This document shows, piece by piece, positions 6,589-12,642 of a DNA stretch of 12,642 nucleotides. Numbering within the stretch: position 1 is the first letter of the stretch; every line of letters begins with the position of its first letter. Under the pieces are notes generated by a model. It had not been told where the DNA came from. It did not search any database and worked only from the letters and a program-made list of their open reading frames with translations. The stretch is from an uncultured Eubacteriaceae bacterium (GTDB lineage: Bacteria > Bacillota > Clostridia > Eubacteriales > Eubacteriaceae): the NCBI GenBank assembly GCA_947625175.1, contig CANQNI010000031.1, positions 1 through 12,642 on the forward strand, in the 5' to 3' direction. Made by a program: the position numbers and the translations under genes.

Positions 6589-6597
6589 ATTATAACA
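6589..6597 (-). promoter_or_regulatory. Extended -10 promoter element (TGTTATAAT)
   Basis: This is a consensus TATAAT with TGn in front on the minus strand; the -35 region (GTTTAA or TTTAAA) is poor. The same nine bases form the core of the VanY-like gene promoter at 1101-1109. It would drive the short terminated transcript ending near 6494. Confidence 0.4.
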
Positions 6598-6752
6598 GAA
6601 TTAAATTATATTTAAACCTCTTTAAAAATGTAATCGAAATCAAAATAGATTTATATAATTAAATTAATTAATTTTTATTAGTGATAATAATAAATATTTT
6701 ATTTTAAGCGTTTATCTTTTCAAGAAAAAATTGAAGTTATGAGAAATAAAAA

Positions 6753-6828
<76 letters not shown>

Positions 6829-6841
6829 ACACAGGAATATT

Positions 6842-6870
6842 ATTTTAAACCTAATTAACGTAAAAGTCAA
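6842..6870 (-). promoter_or_regulatory. Promoter of tRNA-Ala
   Basis: Minus-strand TTGACT (6865-6870) and TAAAAT (6842-6847) are 17 bp apart, giving a start near 6835 and a 7-nt leader before the tRNA. The -35 box lies within the right arm of an AT-rich hairpin CAATAATT/AATTATTG (6868-6888), which overlaps the stop codon of the NUDIX gene and could act as a weak terminator of that operon. Confidence 0.75.
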
Positions 6871-6874
6871 TAAT

Positions 6875-7504
6875 TTAATCAATTATTGGTATATATTCAG
6901 GGTTATCTCGGGCTTCAAAACACAAATCAATTAAAAACTTATTAGTTCTACCTTCTGATAGAGGAGGGAGTTCATATCGATTAAAGAAGCGCGCTTCGGA
7001 AGTTTCAGTATTATCTTTAAAATGGTAACCTTTAAAATCACAAAGCATAACTGTCTTATATATTGCATAGGGTAATGGAGCTGTTGTATTACTAACCCAG
7101 TCTAAAACACAAACTAATTTAGTTGGTTCTACCATAGCACCAGCCTCTTCCATACATTCTTTCTTAATATTTTCTCTAATCGAGAGTCCAATGTCACACC
7201 AGCCGCCCGGCATAGCCCAGCGGTTGTCTTTCTTTTCTTTAACTAAGAGAATATCATCTTCTACTAGAACTGCTCCACGAACATCATTTTTTGGCGTTTG
7301 GTATCCTTTTTCAAAACAAAAGAGTTCCTTTATTTTTTCTGGTGTTTCATCGGTATATTCTTGCATTATTTCAACAGAAAGATCTCTTAACTGCTGGTAT
7401 CTATCCAGTTCATATTTATCTTTAGTGTAACTTAATCCCTGTTGGGCCAAAGATTGAATTCGTTTAGCCCAATTAAGCCAGTTAGGTTCATGGTCTTTGT
7501 CCAT
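6875..7504 (-). CDS. NUDIX hydrolase with N-terminal NUDIX_N domain
   Basis: The protein is predicted to be a cytosolic pyrophosphohydrolase acting on a nucleoside diphosphate linked to another group (NDP-X), such as ADP-ribose or CDP-choline. The 209-residue product has a helical N-terminal domain (about 8-66; NWLNWAKRIQSLAQQGLSYTKD is typical of the NUDIX_N family) and a NUDIX fold (about 74-200). The NUDIX box runs from Gly101 to about Met124. Its metal-binding Glu116, Glu119 and Glu120 are present. The first Glu of the textbook box is Leu107 and the Arg is Lys115; both exchanges are what I remember as normal for this NUDIX_N subfamily. The ATG overlaps the end of the MATE gene by 17 nt, with GGAG at a 6-nt spacing, so the two are probably translationally coupled. 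The exact substrate cannot be read from sequence. Confidence 0.9.
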   Translation of the reverse strand: MDKDHEPNWLNWAKRIQSLAQQGLSYTKDKYELDRYQQLRDLSVEIMQEYTDETPEKIKELFCFEKGYQTPKNDVRGAVLVEDDILLVKEKKDNRWAMPGGWCDIGLSIRENIKKECMEEAGAMVEPTKLVCVLDWVSNTTAPLPYAIYKTVMLCDFKGYHFKDNTETSEARFFNRYELPPLSEGRTNKFLIDLCFEARDNPEYIPIID

Positions 7505-8849
7505 TTAAAGCTCCTTCACTAAATTTATCAAGAGTCGTATGTTTTATATGAATAAAGGTTATAAGTAAGTAAACTAAACTAACACATTCAGCAATAACAA
7601 AACTGTACCAGTTTAAATCTAAACCACCGATAATACTTAAAATATAAGCTGAAGGTAAAAGAATAACTATTTGTCTTAAAATAGAAGCTATCATAGAAAT
7701 ATAAGCTTTACCCATTGCCTGGAACGAATTTGAAATAATAATACAAATTCCAGCCACTGGAAAACTATAAGAGATAGTTCTAAGACAAACACGTCCAATA
7801 CTTATCATGCTGTCTGAAGCATCAAAAATTTTTAATATTGTTTCAGGAAAGAAATTAAATAATAATAAGCCTATAAACATTATCGTTACAGCAATTATTA
7901 TTCCATATTTTAAAGTTTCCATAAAACGTTTTTCACTTTGAGCTCCATAATTATATCCAAAGATCGGCATAGCTCCCTGAGCTAATCCAAAAACCGGCAT
8001 AAAAATAAAAGATTGAATTTTAAAATAAATTCCAAAAACAGCTAAAGCAGTAGTTCCGAAATTAGCTAAGAGTAAGTTATAGCCTGATAACATAACAGAT
8101 CCAATTCCTTGCATTACGGCACTAGGTAACCCAACTGAGATTATTTCCTTTAAAATGTTCCATTTGAATTTGAATTGCTTTAAATTTAATTTAAGGACAT
8201 TTTTCTTTCTAAAGAAAACAATACCCATAACATAAATCATAGCTAGAATCTGACCTATAACTGTTGCAATAGCAGCCCCATTGACTCCTAATTTTGGTAG
8301 TCCAAAATAACCAAAGATAAAGAATGGATCTAATATAATATTGGTTATAGCCCCTATTAATTGACCAATCATTGGTTGAATCATATTACCTGAGCCTTGC
8401 ATAATGGCAAATCCAGCCTGACAAATAACTCCACCAAAAGCTAAATAAGTTACAATTTCAGCATAACCTGTTGCCATAGTTAAAGTTGGTCCTGGATCAG
8501 AAAAGAGCTGTAAAAATGGACGAACAAATAAGAAAGTAAATATAACTAATAATATTGAAATAATGACGCTCAGTAAAAGTCCATGTTCAGCAATAAATAC
8601 AGCATCTCCAATTCTTCTTTGACCAAGTTTTCGGGATATTCCAGAATTTATTCCAACTCCCATACCAACTGACAATGCTACAACTAACATTTGAATTGGG
8701 AAAGCTAAAGAAACAGCTGCTAAAGCTTCTTCGCCTATTCTTGAAACATAAATTGAATCAACAACATTGTAGCAAGCTTGAACAATCATTGATATCATCG
8801 CAGGAAACGACATTGATAATAACAATTTTAGAATAGGTTCTGTTCCCAT
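7488..8849 (-). CDS. MATE family multidrug/metabolite efflux transporter
   Basis: The 453-residue polytopic protein has about 12 hydrophobic segments and two homologous halves. It opens with GTEPILKLLLSMSFPAMISM, the usual start of MepA/DinF-like MATE proteins, and has the N-lobe signature around 61-83 (GMGVGINSGISRKLGQRRIG). These are sodium- or proton-coupled exporters of cationic drugs or metabolites in the cytoplasmic membrane. The ATG at 8849 lacks a clear Shine-Dalgarno. The six in-frame codons before it read RDRETR, which resembles the short leader many family members carry before GTEP, but no ATG, GTG or TTG is available before an in-frame stop. It is first in an operon with the NUDIX gene and divergent from the glycosyltransferase. 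The substrate is unknown. Confidence 0.93.
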   Translation of the reverse strand: MGTEPILKLLLSMSFPAMISMIVQACYNVVDSIYVSRIGEEALAAVSLAFPIQMLVVALSVGMGVGINSGISRKLGQRRIGDAVFIAEHGLLLSVIISILLVIFTFLFVRPFLQLFSDPGPTLTMATGYAEIVTYLAFGGVICQAGFAIMQGSGNMIQPMIGQLIGAITNIILDPFFIFGYFGLPKLGVNGAAIATVIGQILAMIYVMGIVFFRKKNVLKLNLKQFKFKWNILKEIISVGLPSAVMQGIGSVMLSGYNLLLANFGTTALAVFGIYFKIQSFIFMPVFGLAQGAMPIFGYNYGAQSEKRFMETLKYGIIIAVTIMFIGLLLFNFFPETILKIFDASDSMISIGRVCLRTISYSFPVAGICIIISNSFQAMGKAYISMIASILRQIVILLPSAYILSIIGGLDLNWYSFVIAECVSLVYLLITFIHIKHTTLDKFSEGALNGQRP

Positions 8850-8956
8850 TCGAGTTTCTCGGTCTCGTACTAGTTTAGAAACAAAATAATTTTTTTATTA
8901 ATAATTAAGAATAATCATAAATTTCTAAGATTTCTCTAAGATAAATCAAATATTTA

Positions 8957-8985
8957 TGTCTTTTTTAAGTAAACCATGGTATAAT
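8957..8985 (+). promoter_or_regulatory. Promoter of the glycosyltransferase gene
   Basis: TATAAT (8980-8985) is preceded by TGG, an extended -10; the -35 position (TGTCTT, 17-bp spacer) is weak. The predicted start near 8992 leaves a leader of about 60 nt. Confidence 0.55.
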
Positions 8986-9051
8986 ACCTAAAACTTAGAA
9001 AATTATTAGAAAATACTTATTGATTCCTTTGAAAACTAGAAAGGGGTTAAA

Positions 9052-10308
9052 ATGTCTTATTTCGATATTATATTTAATTTATTATTAATTCTGGGATTAC
9101 CAATATTCATATATTACTTTTATTTTACAATGGTATCTATTTTGGGTTTCAGAAAGTATGAAGAATACCCGGAAGCTAAAAAAAATAATAGAATTGCAGC
9201 CGTTATTGCAGCTAGAAATGAAGAAAAGGTAATTGGTTATTTAATAGATTCAATCAAAAAGTCCAATTATCCTAATGATCTACTTGATGTTTGGGTTATT
9301 CCTAATAACTGTACAGATCAGACTGAACAGGTTGCTATTAATCATAATGCTCTAGTTTATAATCCGAGAATTCAGGTTAAATCTAAGGGAGATGCCTTAA
9401 AGGATTTCTTTAATTTCATTCTTAAAAATAATGATATTTATGATGCCTTTTGTGTTTTTGATGCAGATAACCTGGTAGATAAGAATTTCTTTCTAGAAAT
9501 GAATAAAGTTATTGAAGATGGATATCTGGTTGCCCAAGGTTATCGTGAAAGTAAGAATCCAAGGGATTCTTGGATTTCTGGTAGTCAATCAATTTTTTAC
9601 TGGGTTCAAAATCGTTTTCTTAATGGTTCGAGAAGAGCTTTTCATATGTCTGCCATTTTAAACGGAACTGGATTCATGGTGACTAGTAAATTATTAAAGG
9701 AAATAGGCTTTAATACATTTACAATGACAGAAGATATTGAATTCTCAACTCAGTGTATTTTAAGAAATCATAGAATAGCTTTTGTTGCAAAATCGATTGT
9801 ATATGATGAACATCCTGTTGACTTTGACGTTTCATGGAATCAGCGTAAGAGATGGTCTACTGGAATAATTCAAGTTCTGTATAATTATTCTGGTGAAATC
9901 TTTAAAAAGTTAATTAAAACTAAACAATGGATTTACTTTGATCTATTAGTTTATTTAATAACACCATATGTCCAAGTAATTTCTTTTGCTTATACAATTG
10001 CTTCAATTTTAGTTTATATATTAATTTCGATCGGTTCCGGTTATATTATTACTCCAGTCACTTTAGCAATCTGGTTTAATATTATTTCAATTATAACCAC
10101 CTTCTTAAGTGCTTTTATTAGTGTTAAAGTTGAACACCATAAAGTTAAATGCTGTTTAACTAAAACCTATTTTGCTTTCTGGTGGTTTATAACATCTTGG
10201 ACTTTTATTAATATAGAAGTTTTCTTTAATCCAATAACAAACTGGGAACCTATTAAACACGAAAAATCTGTTAGTCTTAATGACTTAGAACTCCAAAAAG
10301 AATATTAA
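9052..10308 (+). CDS. Membrane glycosyltransferase, family GT2 (IcaA/cellulose-synthase-like)
   Basis: The 418-residue processive-type glycosyltransferase transfers sugars from a nucleotide donor on the inner face of the membrane, probably while exporting the polymer or lipid-linked product. One or two membrane segments (about 5-32) are followed by the GT2 catalytic domain (about 46-275). Key motifs are NNCTD at 85-89 for donor binding, DADN with Asp137/Asp139 for metal and nucleotide, GTGFM at 205-209 near the acceptor, TED at 227-229 with the likely catalytic Asp, and QRKRW at 264-268 (the QxxRW motif of processive synthases). About three further membrane segments follow (about 294-328, 333-358, 371-395). 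The ATG has an AAAGGGG Shine-Dalgarno at a good spacing. The gene is monocistronic, with its own promoter and terminator and no polysaccharide genes nearby, so the product (glucan, poly-GlcNAc or glycolipid) is open. Confidence 0.9.
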   Translation: MSYFDIIFNLLLILGLPIFIYYFYFTMVSILGFRKYEEYPEAKKNNRIAAVIAARNEEKVIGYLIDSIKKSNYPNDLLDVWVIPNNCTDQTEQVAINHNALVYNPRIQVKSKGDALKDFFNFILKNNDIYDAFCVFDADNLVDKNFFLEMNKVIEDGYLVAQGYRESKNPRDSWISGSQSIFYWVQNRFLNGSRRAFHMSAILNGTGFMVTSKLLKEIGFNTFTMTEDIEFSTQCILRNHRIAFVAKSIVYDEHPVDFDVSWNQRKRWSTGIIQVLYNYSGEIFKKLIKTKQWIYFDLLVYLITPYVQVISFAYTIASILVYILISIGSGYIITPVTLAIWFNIISIITTFLSAFISVKVEHHKVKCCLTKTYFAFWWFITSWTFINIEVFFNPITNWEPIKHEKSVSLNDLELQKEY

Positions 10309-10311
10309 AAG

Positions 10312-10360
10312 AAACAGATAACTATTTATTTACCTAATGAAGTAGTTATCTGTTTTTTAT
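10312..10360 (+). terminator. Intrinsic terminator of the glycosyltransferase gene
   Basis: A perfect 13-bp stem (AAACAGATAACTA at 10312-10324 with 10343-10355), an 18-nt loop and a following T-tract lie 4 nt after the stop codon. Confidence 0.85.
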
Positions 10361-10701
10361 TTCTCTTTTTTCTGATTTTCCCTTTGATTCATTTTTTTAA
10401 TAATTTAATCAATGGAATAAATTAAATTCTGATTAAAGATCCTAATATTTGAATATTTAGATTAATAAAATGAATTTAATAACCTACTTATTTGAGTTTA
10501 ATTAACAAAACTTTGTACTTTTATTAGCAAAATTTTGTTTTAATACGATGCTTAAACAATACTATTAATAAAAAATAAACAATTTACTTTAATAAATTTA
10601 ATTTTATTCATAAATGATATTTACTGAACATAATTAAATTAATCAACATTAAAATAGAATGAAATTTTAACTTTAATTAATGGTATAGTTATGAATTTGT
10701 T
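10361..10701. other. Gene-free AT-rich stretch between convergent genes
   Basis: About 340 bp with no ORF that has a start, a Shine-Dalgarno and reasonable length. The only structure I see is a pair of near-identical imperfect palindromes, CAAAACTTTGT (10506-10516) and CAAAATTTTGT (10528-10538), with centres 22 bp apart, and weak AT-rich hairpins near 10648-10665 that could serve as a poor terminator for the HxlR gene. Otherwise nothing recognisable. Confidence 0.5.
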
Positions 10702-11022
10702 TTATTGAAATAATTTTTGATATTCAGTTCCCCAGGAATTAAGAGCATCCAAAACTGGTTTCAAACTATACCCAGTTTCTGTTAAGGTATATTCAACTTT
10801 TGGAGGAACTTCAGCATAAACTTTTCTTGAAACAAGACCATCTTCTTCCATTGATCTTAGATTCGAAGTTAAAACTTTTTGTGAAATTGTTCCTATTGAT
10901 TTTTTTAATTCACCAAAACGTTTGGTTCCATTCAGTAAATCCCGAATAATTAAAACTTTCCAACGATTACTAATTAACATTAAAGTGGTTTCAACCGGAC
11001 ATGCTGGTAATTCTTTATTCAC
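10702..11022 (-). CDS. HxlR-family winged-helix transcriptional regulator
   Basis: The 106-residue protein spans a complete HxlR domain (about 8-100): CPVETTLMLISNRWKVLII at the N-terminus, a recognition region GTISQKVLTSNLRSMEEDG (44-62), and a wing with YAEVPPKVEYTLTETG (69-84). Cys8 matches the conserved N-terminal cysteine that senses disulfide, quinone or aldehyde stress in YodB/HypR-type members. Such dimeric regulators often control a divergent oxidoreductase gene, as seen here. The start is a GTG at 11022 with AAGGA 7 nt upstream; the GTG fits the family N-terminus. The likely operator lies between this gene and the divergent operon. The inducer is unknown; the redox role is inferred from the Cys and the neighbours. 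Confidence 0.92.
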   Translation of the reverse strand: MNKELPACPVETTLMLISNRWKVLIIRDLLNGTKRFGELKKSIGTISQKVLTSNLRSMEEDGLVSRKVYAEVPPKVEYTLTETGYSLKPVLDALNSWGTEYQKLFQ

Positions 11023-11049
11023 TTATTTTCCTTTAGTTTCTTTTTGGTT

Positions 11050-11075
11050 ACTATAGCACAAAAAAGTGCATACTT
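11050..11075. promoter_or_regulatory. Candidate HxlR operator (GCAC-N6-GTGC)
   Basis: The inverted repeat TAGCAC-N6-GTGCATA is centred near 11062 in the divergent intergenic region. It overlaps a minus-strand -10-like TATAGT (11050-11055) of the HxlR gene and sits directly before the -35 box of the plus-strand operon, so one bound regulator could repress both directions. Position and symmetry fit HxlR-type operators; binding is inferred. Confidence 0.6.
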
Positions 11076-11102
11076 TACAGAAAATCTCTATAGAATTAAG
11101 AT
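11074..11102 (+). promoter_or_regulatory. Promoter of the reductase / ferredoxin / macrodomain operon
   Basis: TTTACA (11074-11079) and TAAGAT (11097-11102) are separated by 17 bp. The -35 box touches the inverted repeat described as the HxlR operator. A strong AAGGAGG Shine-Dalgarno follows at 11117-11123. Confidence 0.5.
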
Positions 11103-11129
11103 AAAGTTAGATAATCAAGGAGGAATAAT

Positions 11130-11758
11130 ATGAAAATTGCAATAATTGGTGCTAATGGAAAAGAAGGAAAACTTTTAGTAAAGGAAGCTCTAAAAAGAGA
11201 TCAGGATGTTACAGCTGTAGTCAGAAATGAAAATCAAACAGAAGCAGAAAAAGTAATTCAAAAAGATTTATTTGATTTAACCAAAGAGGATTTAGAAAGT
11301 TTTGATATTATTATTGATAGTTTTGGTGCGTGGACTCCAGATACTTTACCTCTTCACATTTCTTCACTAAATATCTTAGCGATATTTTAAGTGGATCAGA
11401 TAAGAGATTGTTAGTTGTTGGTGGTGCTGGAAGTTTATATCTTGATAAAGAACATACAAAACAGTTAATGAATGATGATAGTTTTCCGGAAGCTTTTAAA
11501 CCTCTTGCTTTAAATATGGGGAAAGCACTCGATGAACTAAGAAAAAGAAATGATGTTAATTGGACTTATTTATCTCCAGCTGCAGATTTCCAAGCTGATG
11601 GTAAGGAAACTGGTAATTATATTCTAGGTGGAGAAGAAATGATAACTAATTCCAATGGAGAGAGCAAAATAAGCTATAAAGATTATGCTATAGCAATGAT
11701 GGATGAAGCTTTAAATGGTAATCATATAAAAGAAAGAATCTCTGTTATAGCTGAATAA
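11130..11758 (+). pseudogene. NAD(P)-binding reductase (atypical SDR), frameshifted
   Basis: The intact gene would encode about 210 residues of an NAD(P)H-binding, NmrA/YwnB-like atypical short-chain dehydrogenase, a family often found next to HxlR regulators. The first part (11130-11390) has a strong AAGGAGG Shine-Dalgarno, the nucleotide-binding GANGKEG motif (7-13) in a Rossmann beta1-alpha1, and ends with DSFGAWTPDTLPLHISSL before running into out-of-frame LNILAIF and a stop. The rest continues in the -1 frame from KYLSDILSGSDKRLLVVGGAGSLYLD to the stop at 11758. Adding one A to the short A-run at 11369-11371 restores a continuous family-like protein across the join. No -1 slippery heptamer is visible, so programmed frameshifting is unlikely. 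This is a recent inactivating deletion or a sequencing error. It is first in the operon with the ferredoxin fusion gene. Confidence 0.8.
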
Positions 11759-11768
11759 TTAACTATAT

Positions 11769-12404
11769 ATGGATTACGAAAAATATTTAAAATTAATTAA
11801 AAATGATTTTCATTCTGTTGTAGTAGCTTCTAGTGATGAAAATGGAAATCCCATTACTTGTGTTATTGATATGATGTTAGCTGATAGTAATGGTTTATAT
11901 TTTCTTACAGCCAAGGGAAAAGATTTCTATAAGCGCATTAAAGAAAATCCTAATATCTCTTTGACTGGTTTTAAAGGAAAGGATACTTTATCGAGTCAAT
12001 CAATTACGCTCAAAGGTGAGGTTAAAGAGATCGGAAAGAAATTTTTAGATGAAATTTTCACTGAAAACCCTTATATGAATGAGATTTATCCAACAGAAGA
12101 AAGTAAAAGAGCTCTTTCAGTTTTTCAAATCCATAAAGGTTCAGGTGAATATTTTGATCTTAGTTCAAAACCAATTTTTAGAGAATCTTTTTCCTTTGGA
12201 AATATAATTGGTTTTAATTCAATTTATTTTATTAAAGAGAACTGTATTGGTTGTGGTGAATGTCTTTTGGTTTGTCCACAAAATTGTATTTCTTCTAAGA
12301 AAATTCCATACAAGATAGAACAAGAACATTGCTTACATTGTGGTAACTGTAAAGAAGTTTGCCCGGTTAGAGCAGTGGTCAAGATTAAAAATGAATCAAA
12401 TTAA
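11769..12404 (+). CDS. FMN-binding split barrel (PNPOx-like) fused to a 2x[4Fe-4S] ferredoxin
   Basis: The 211-residue protein starts with a pyridoxamine-5'-phosphate-oxidase-like split barrel (about 1-130; HSVVVASSDENGNPITCVID and LYFLTAKGKDFYKRIKENP are typical), which normally binds FMN or a related cofactor. A C-terminal bacterial ferredoxin domain follows (about 153-206) with two complete cluster motifs: Cys159/162/165/169 and Cys188/191/194/198, the last Cys of each followed by Pro. It is probably a cytosolic electron-transfer flavoprotein or flavin reductase; the physiological partners are unknown. The start ATG is 10 nt after the reductase stop codon and has no clear Shine-Dalgarno, so translation may depend on the preceding gene. 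The 3' end overlaps the macrodomain gene by 14 nt. Domain calls are secure; the reaction is inferred. Confidence 0.9.
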   Translation: MDYEKYLKLIKNDFHSVVVASSDENGNPITCVIDMMLADSNGLYFLTAKGKDFYKRIKENPNISLTGFKGKDTLSSQSITLKGEVKEIGKKFLDEIFTENPYMNEIYPTEESKRALSVFQIHKGSGEYFDLSSKPIFRESFSFGNIIGFNSIYFIKENCIGCGECLLVCPQNCISSKKIPYKIEQEHCLHCGNCKEVCPVRAVVKIKNESN

Positions 12405-12642
12405 TCGTCTAAACTTTTTATTAAATTATCTTTTAAATGAATCGGAAGATCTAAAAAATTTAAAAATTCCAAAAGAATTTCAAAATCAAAAGAAACTTTT
12501 AAGATCTTTAATGAATATTAGAGAACCAAAACCTGTTTCTAAGGAATTTTTAAAAATTCAAGATGAGTATCTAAAACAGGAAAGTTTGGATAAAGGAATT
12601 GTTGAACTTTCTGATTTAAATGAAATTGAACCTGGTATTTAT
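12391..12642 (+). CDS. Protein-ADP-ribose hydrolase, macrodomain family (N-terminal part, runs off the window)
   Basis: Only the first 84 residues are inside the window; the frame is open to the last base. They match the N-terminal extension I know from Bacillota zinc-containing macrodomain protein-ADP-ribose hydrolases: an opening NQINRLNFLLNYLLNE helix, LLRSLMNIREPKPVSKEFL (37-55) and QDEYL (58-62), then a segment ending EIEPGIY just where the macrodomain core with its NAAN motif should begin. These enzymes remove ADP-ribose from proteins modified by SirTM-type sirtuins, typically on the GcvH-L lipoyl carrier. The ATG overlaps the ferredoxin-fusion gene by 14 nt, indicating one operon. The catalytic core, zinc ligands and downstream neighbours cannot be seen. 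Confidence 0.85.
   Translation, partial: MNQINRLNFLLNYLLNESEDLKNLKIPKEFQNQKKLLRSLMNIREPKPVSKEFLKIQDEYLKQESLDKGIVELSDLNEIEPGIY

Noticed and set aside
7150..7205. Substituted NUDIX box (Leu107 for the first Glu, Lys115 for Arg)
   Set aside because: To my knowledge these exchanges are normal in the NUDIX_N-containing subfamily; the metal-binding Glu residues are intact.
7191..7430. 79-codon plus-strand ORF opposite the NUDIX gene
   Set aside because: It is an antisense shadow without a Shine-Dalgarno, and the NUDIX frame is clearly the coding one.
11330..11390. Programmed -1 ribosomal frameshift in the reductase gene
   Set aside because: No X-XXY-YYZ slippery heptamer lies in the frame overlap and no convincing downstream stimulatory structure is seen; a one-base deletion explains it better.

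Overview
The window is AT-rich, uses the standard genetic code (TGG for Trp, TGA as a stop) and carries Bacillota-type genes: a PolA with a vestigial proofreading domain, an S24-type XRE repressor, HxlR, MATE, an IcaA-like glycosyltransferase and intrinsic terminators with U-tracts. A member of the Bacilli, most likely Lactobacillales, is my best guess. I cannot name the genus. No CRISPR array, insertion sequence, phage module or replication origin is visible.

Left part (1-2400). A membrane-anchored VanY/M15-like protein (minus strand) has lost the catalytic residues of its family. Upstream of it, on the same strand, lies a roughly 220-nt interval with a near-consensus sigma-A promoter, several strong hairpins and a strong intrinsic terminator, but no credible ORF; I read it as an unassigned structured small RNA. 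An XRE-S24 autocleavable repressor is divergent from this RNA, and palindromes lie in the shared control region. The repressor gene ends in a 15-bp hairpin terminator, followed by tRNA-Leu(GAG) on the minus strand.

Middle part (2400-6900, all minus strand). A short lipoprotein gene is followed by polA and coaE. coaE overlaps the end of polA, and no mutM lies between them, unlike the common polA-mutM-coaE order of Bacilli. A Rho-independent terminator of the lipoprotein gene ends only about 20 nt before the polA start codon. Upstream of the lipoprotein gene are a second short terminated interval and tRNA-Ala(GGC) with its own promoter.

Right part (6875-12642). A MATE transporter and a NUDIX hydrolase form a translationally coupled pair (minus strand). 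Divergent from them is a monocistronic membrane glycosyltransferase of family 2 with its own terminator. After about 340 bp of gene-free AT-rich DNA comes an HxlR regulator (minus strand), divergent from a plus-strand operon. That operon contains an NAD(P)-binding reductase broken by a one-base deletion, a fusion of an FMN-binding split barrel with two [4Fe-4S] clusters, and the start of a protein-ADP-ribose hydrolase (zinc-type macrodomain family) that runs off the right edge. A GCAC-N6-GTGC inverted repeat in the divergent promoter is a plausible HxlR operator. This suggests a redox-responsive operon tied to reversal of ADP-ribosylation. It is the most interesting gene group here, and its downstream partners lie outside the window.
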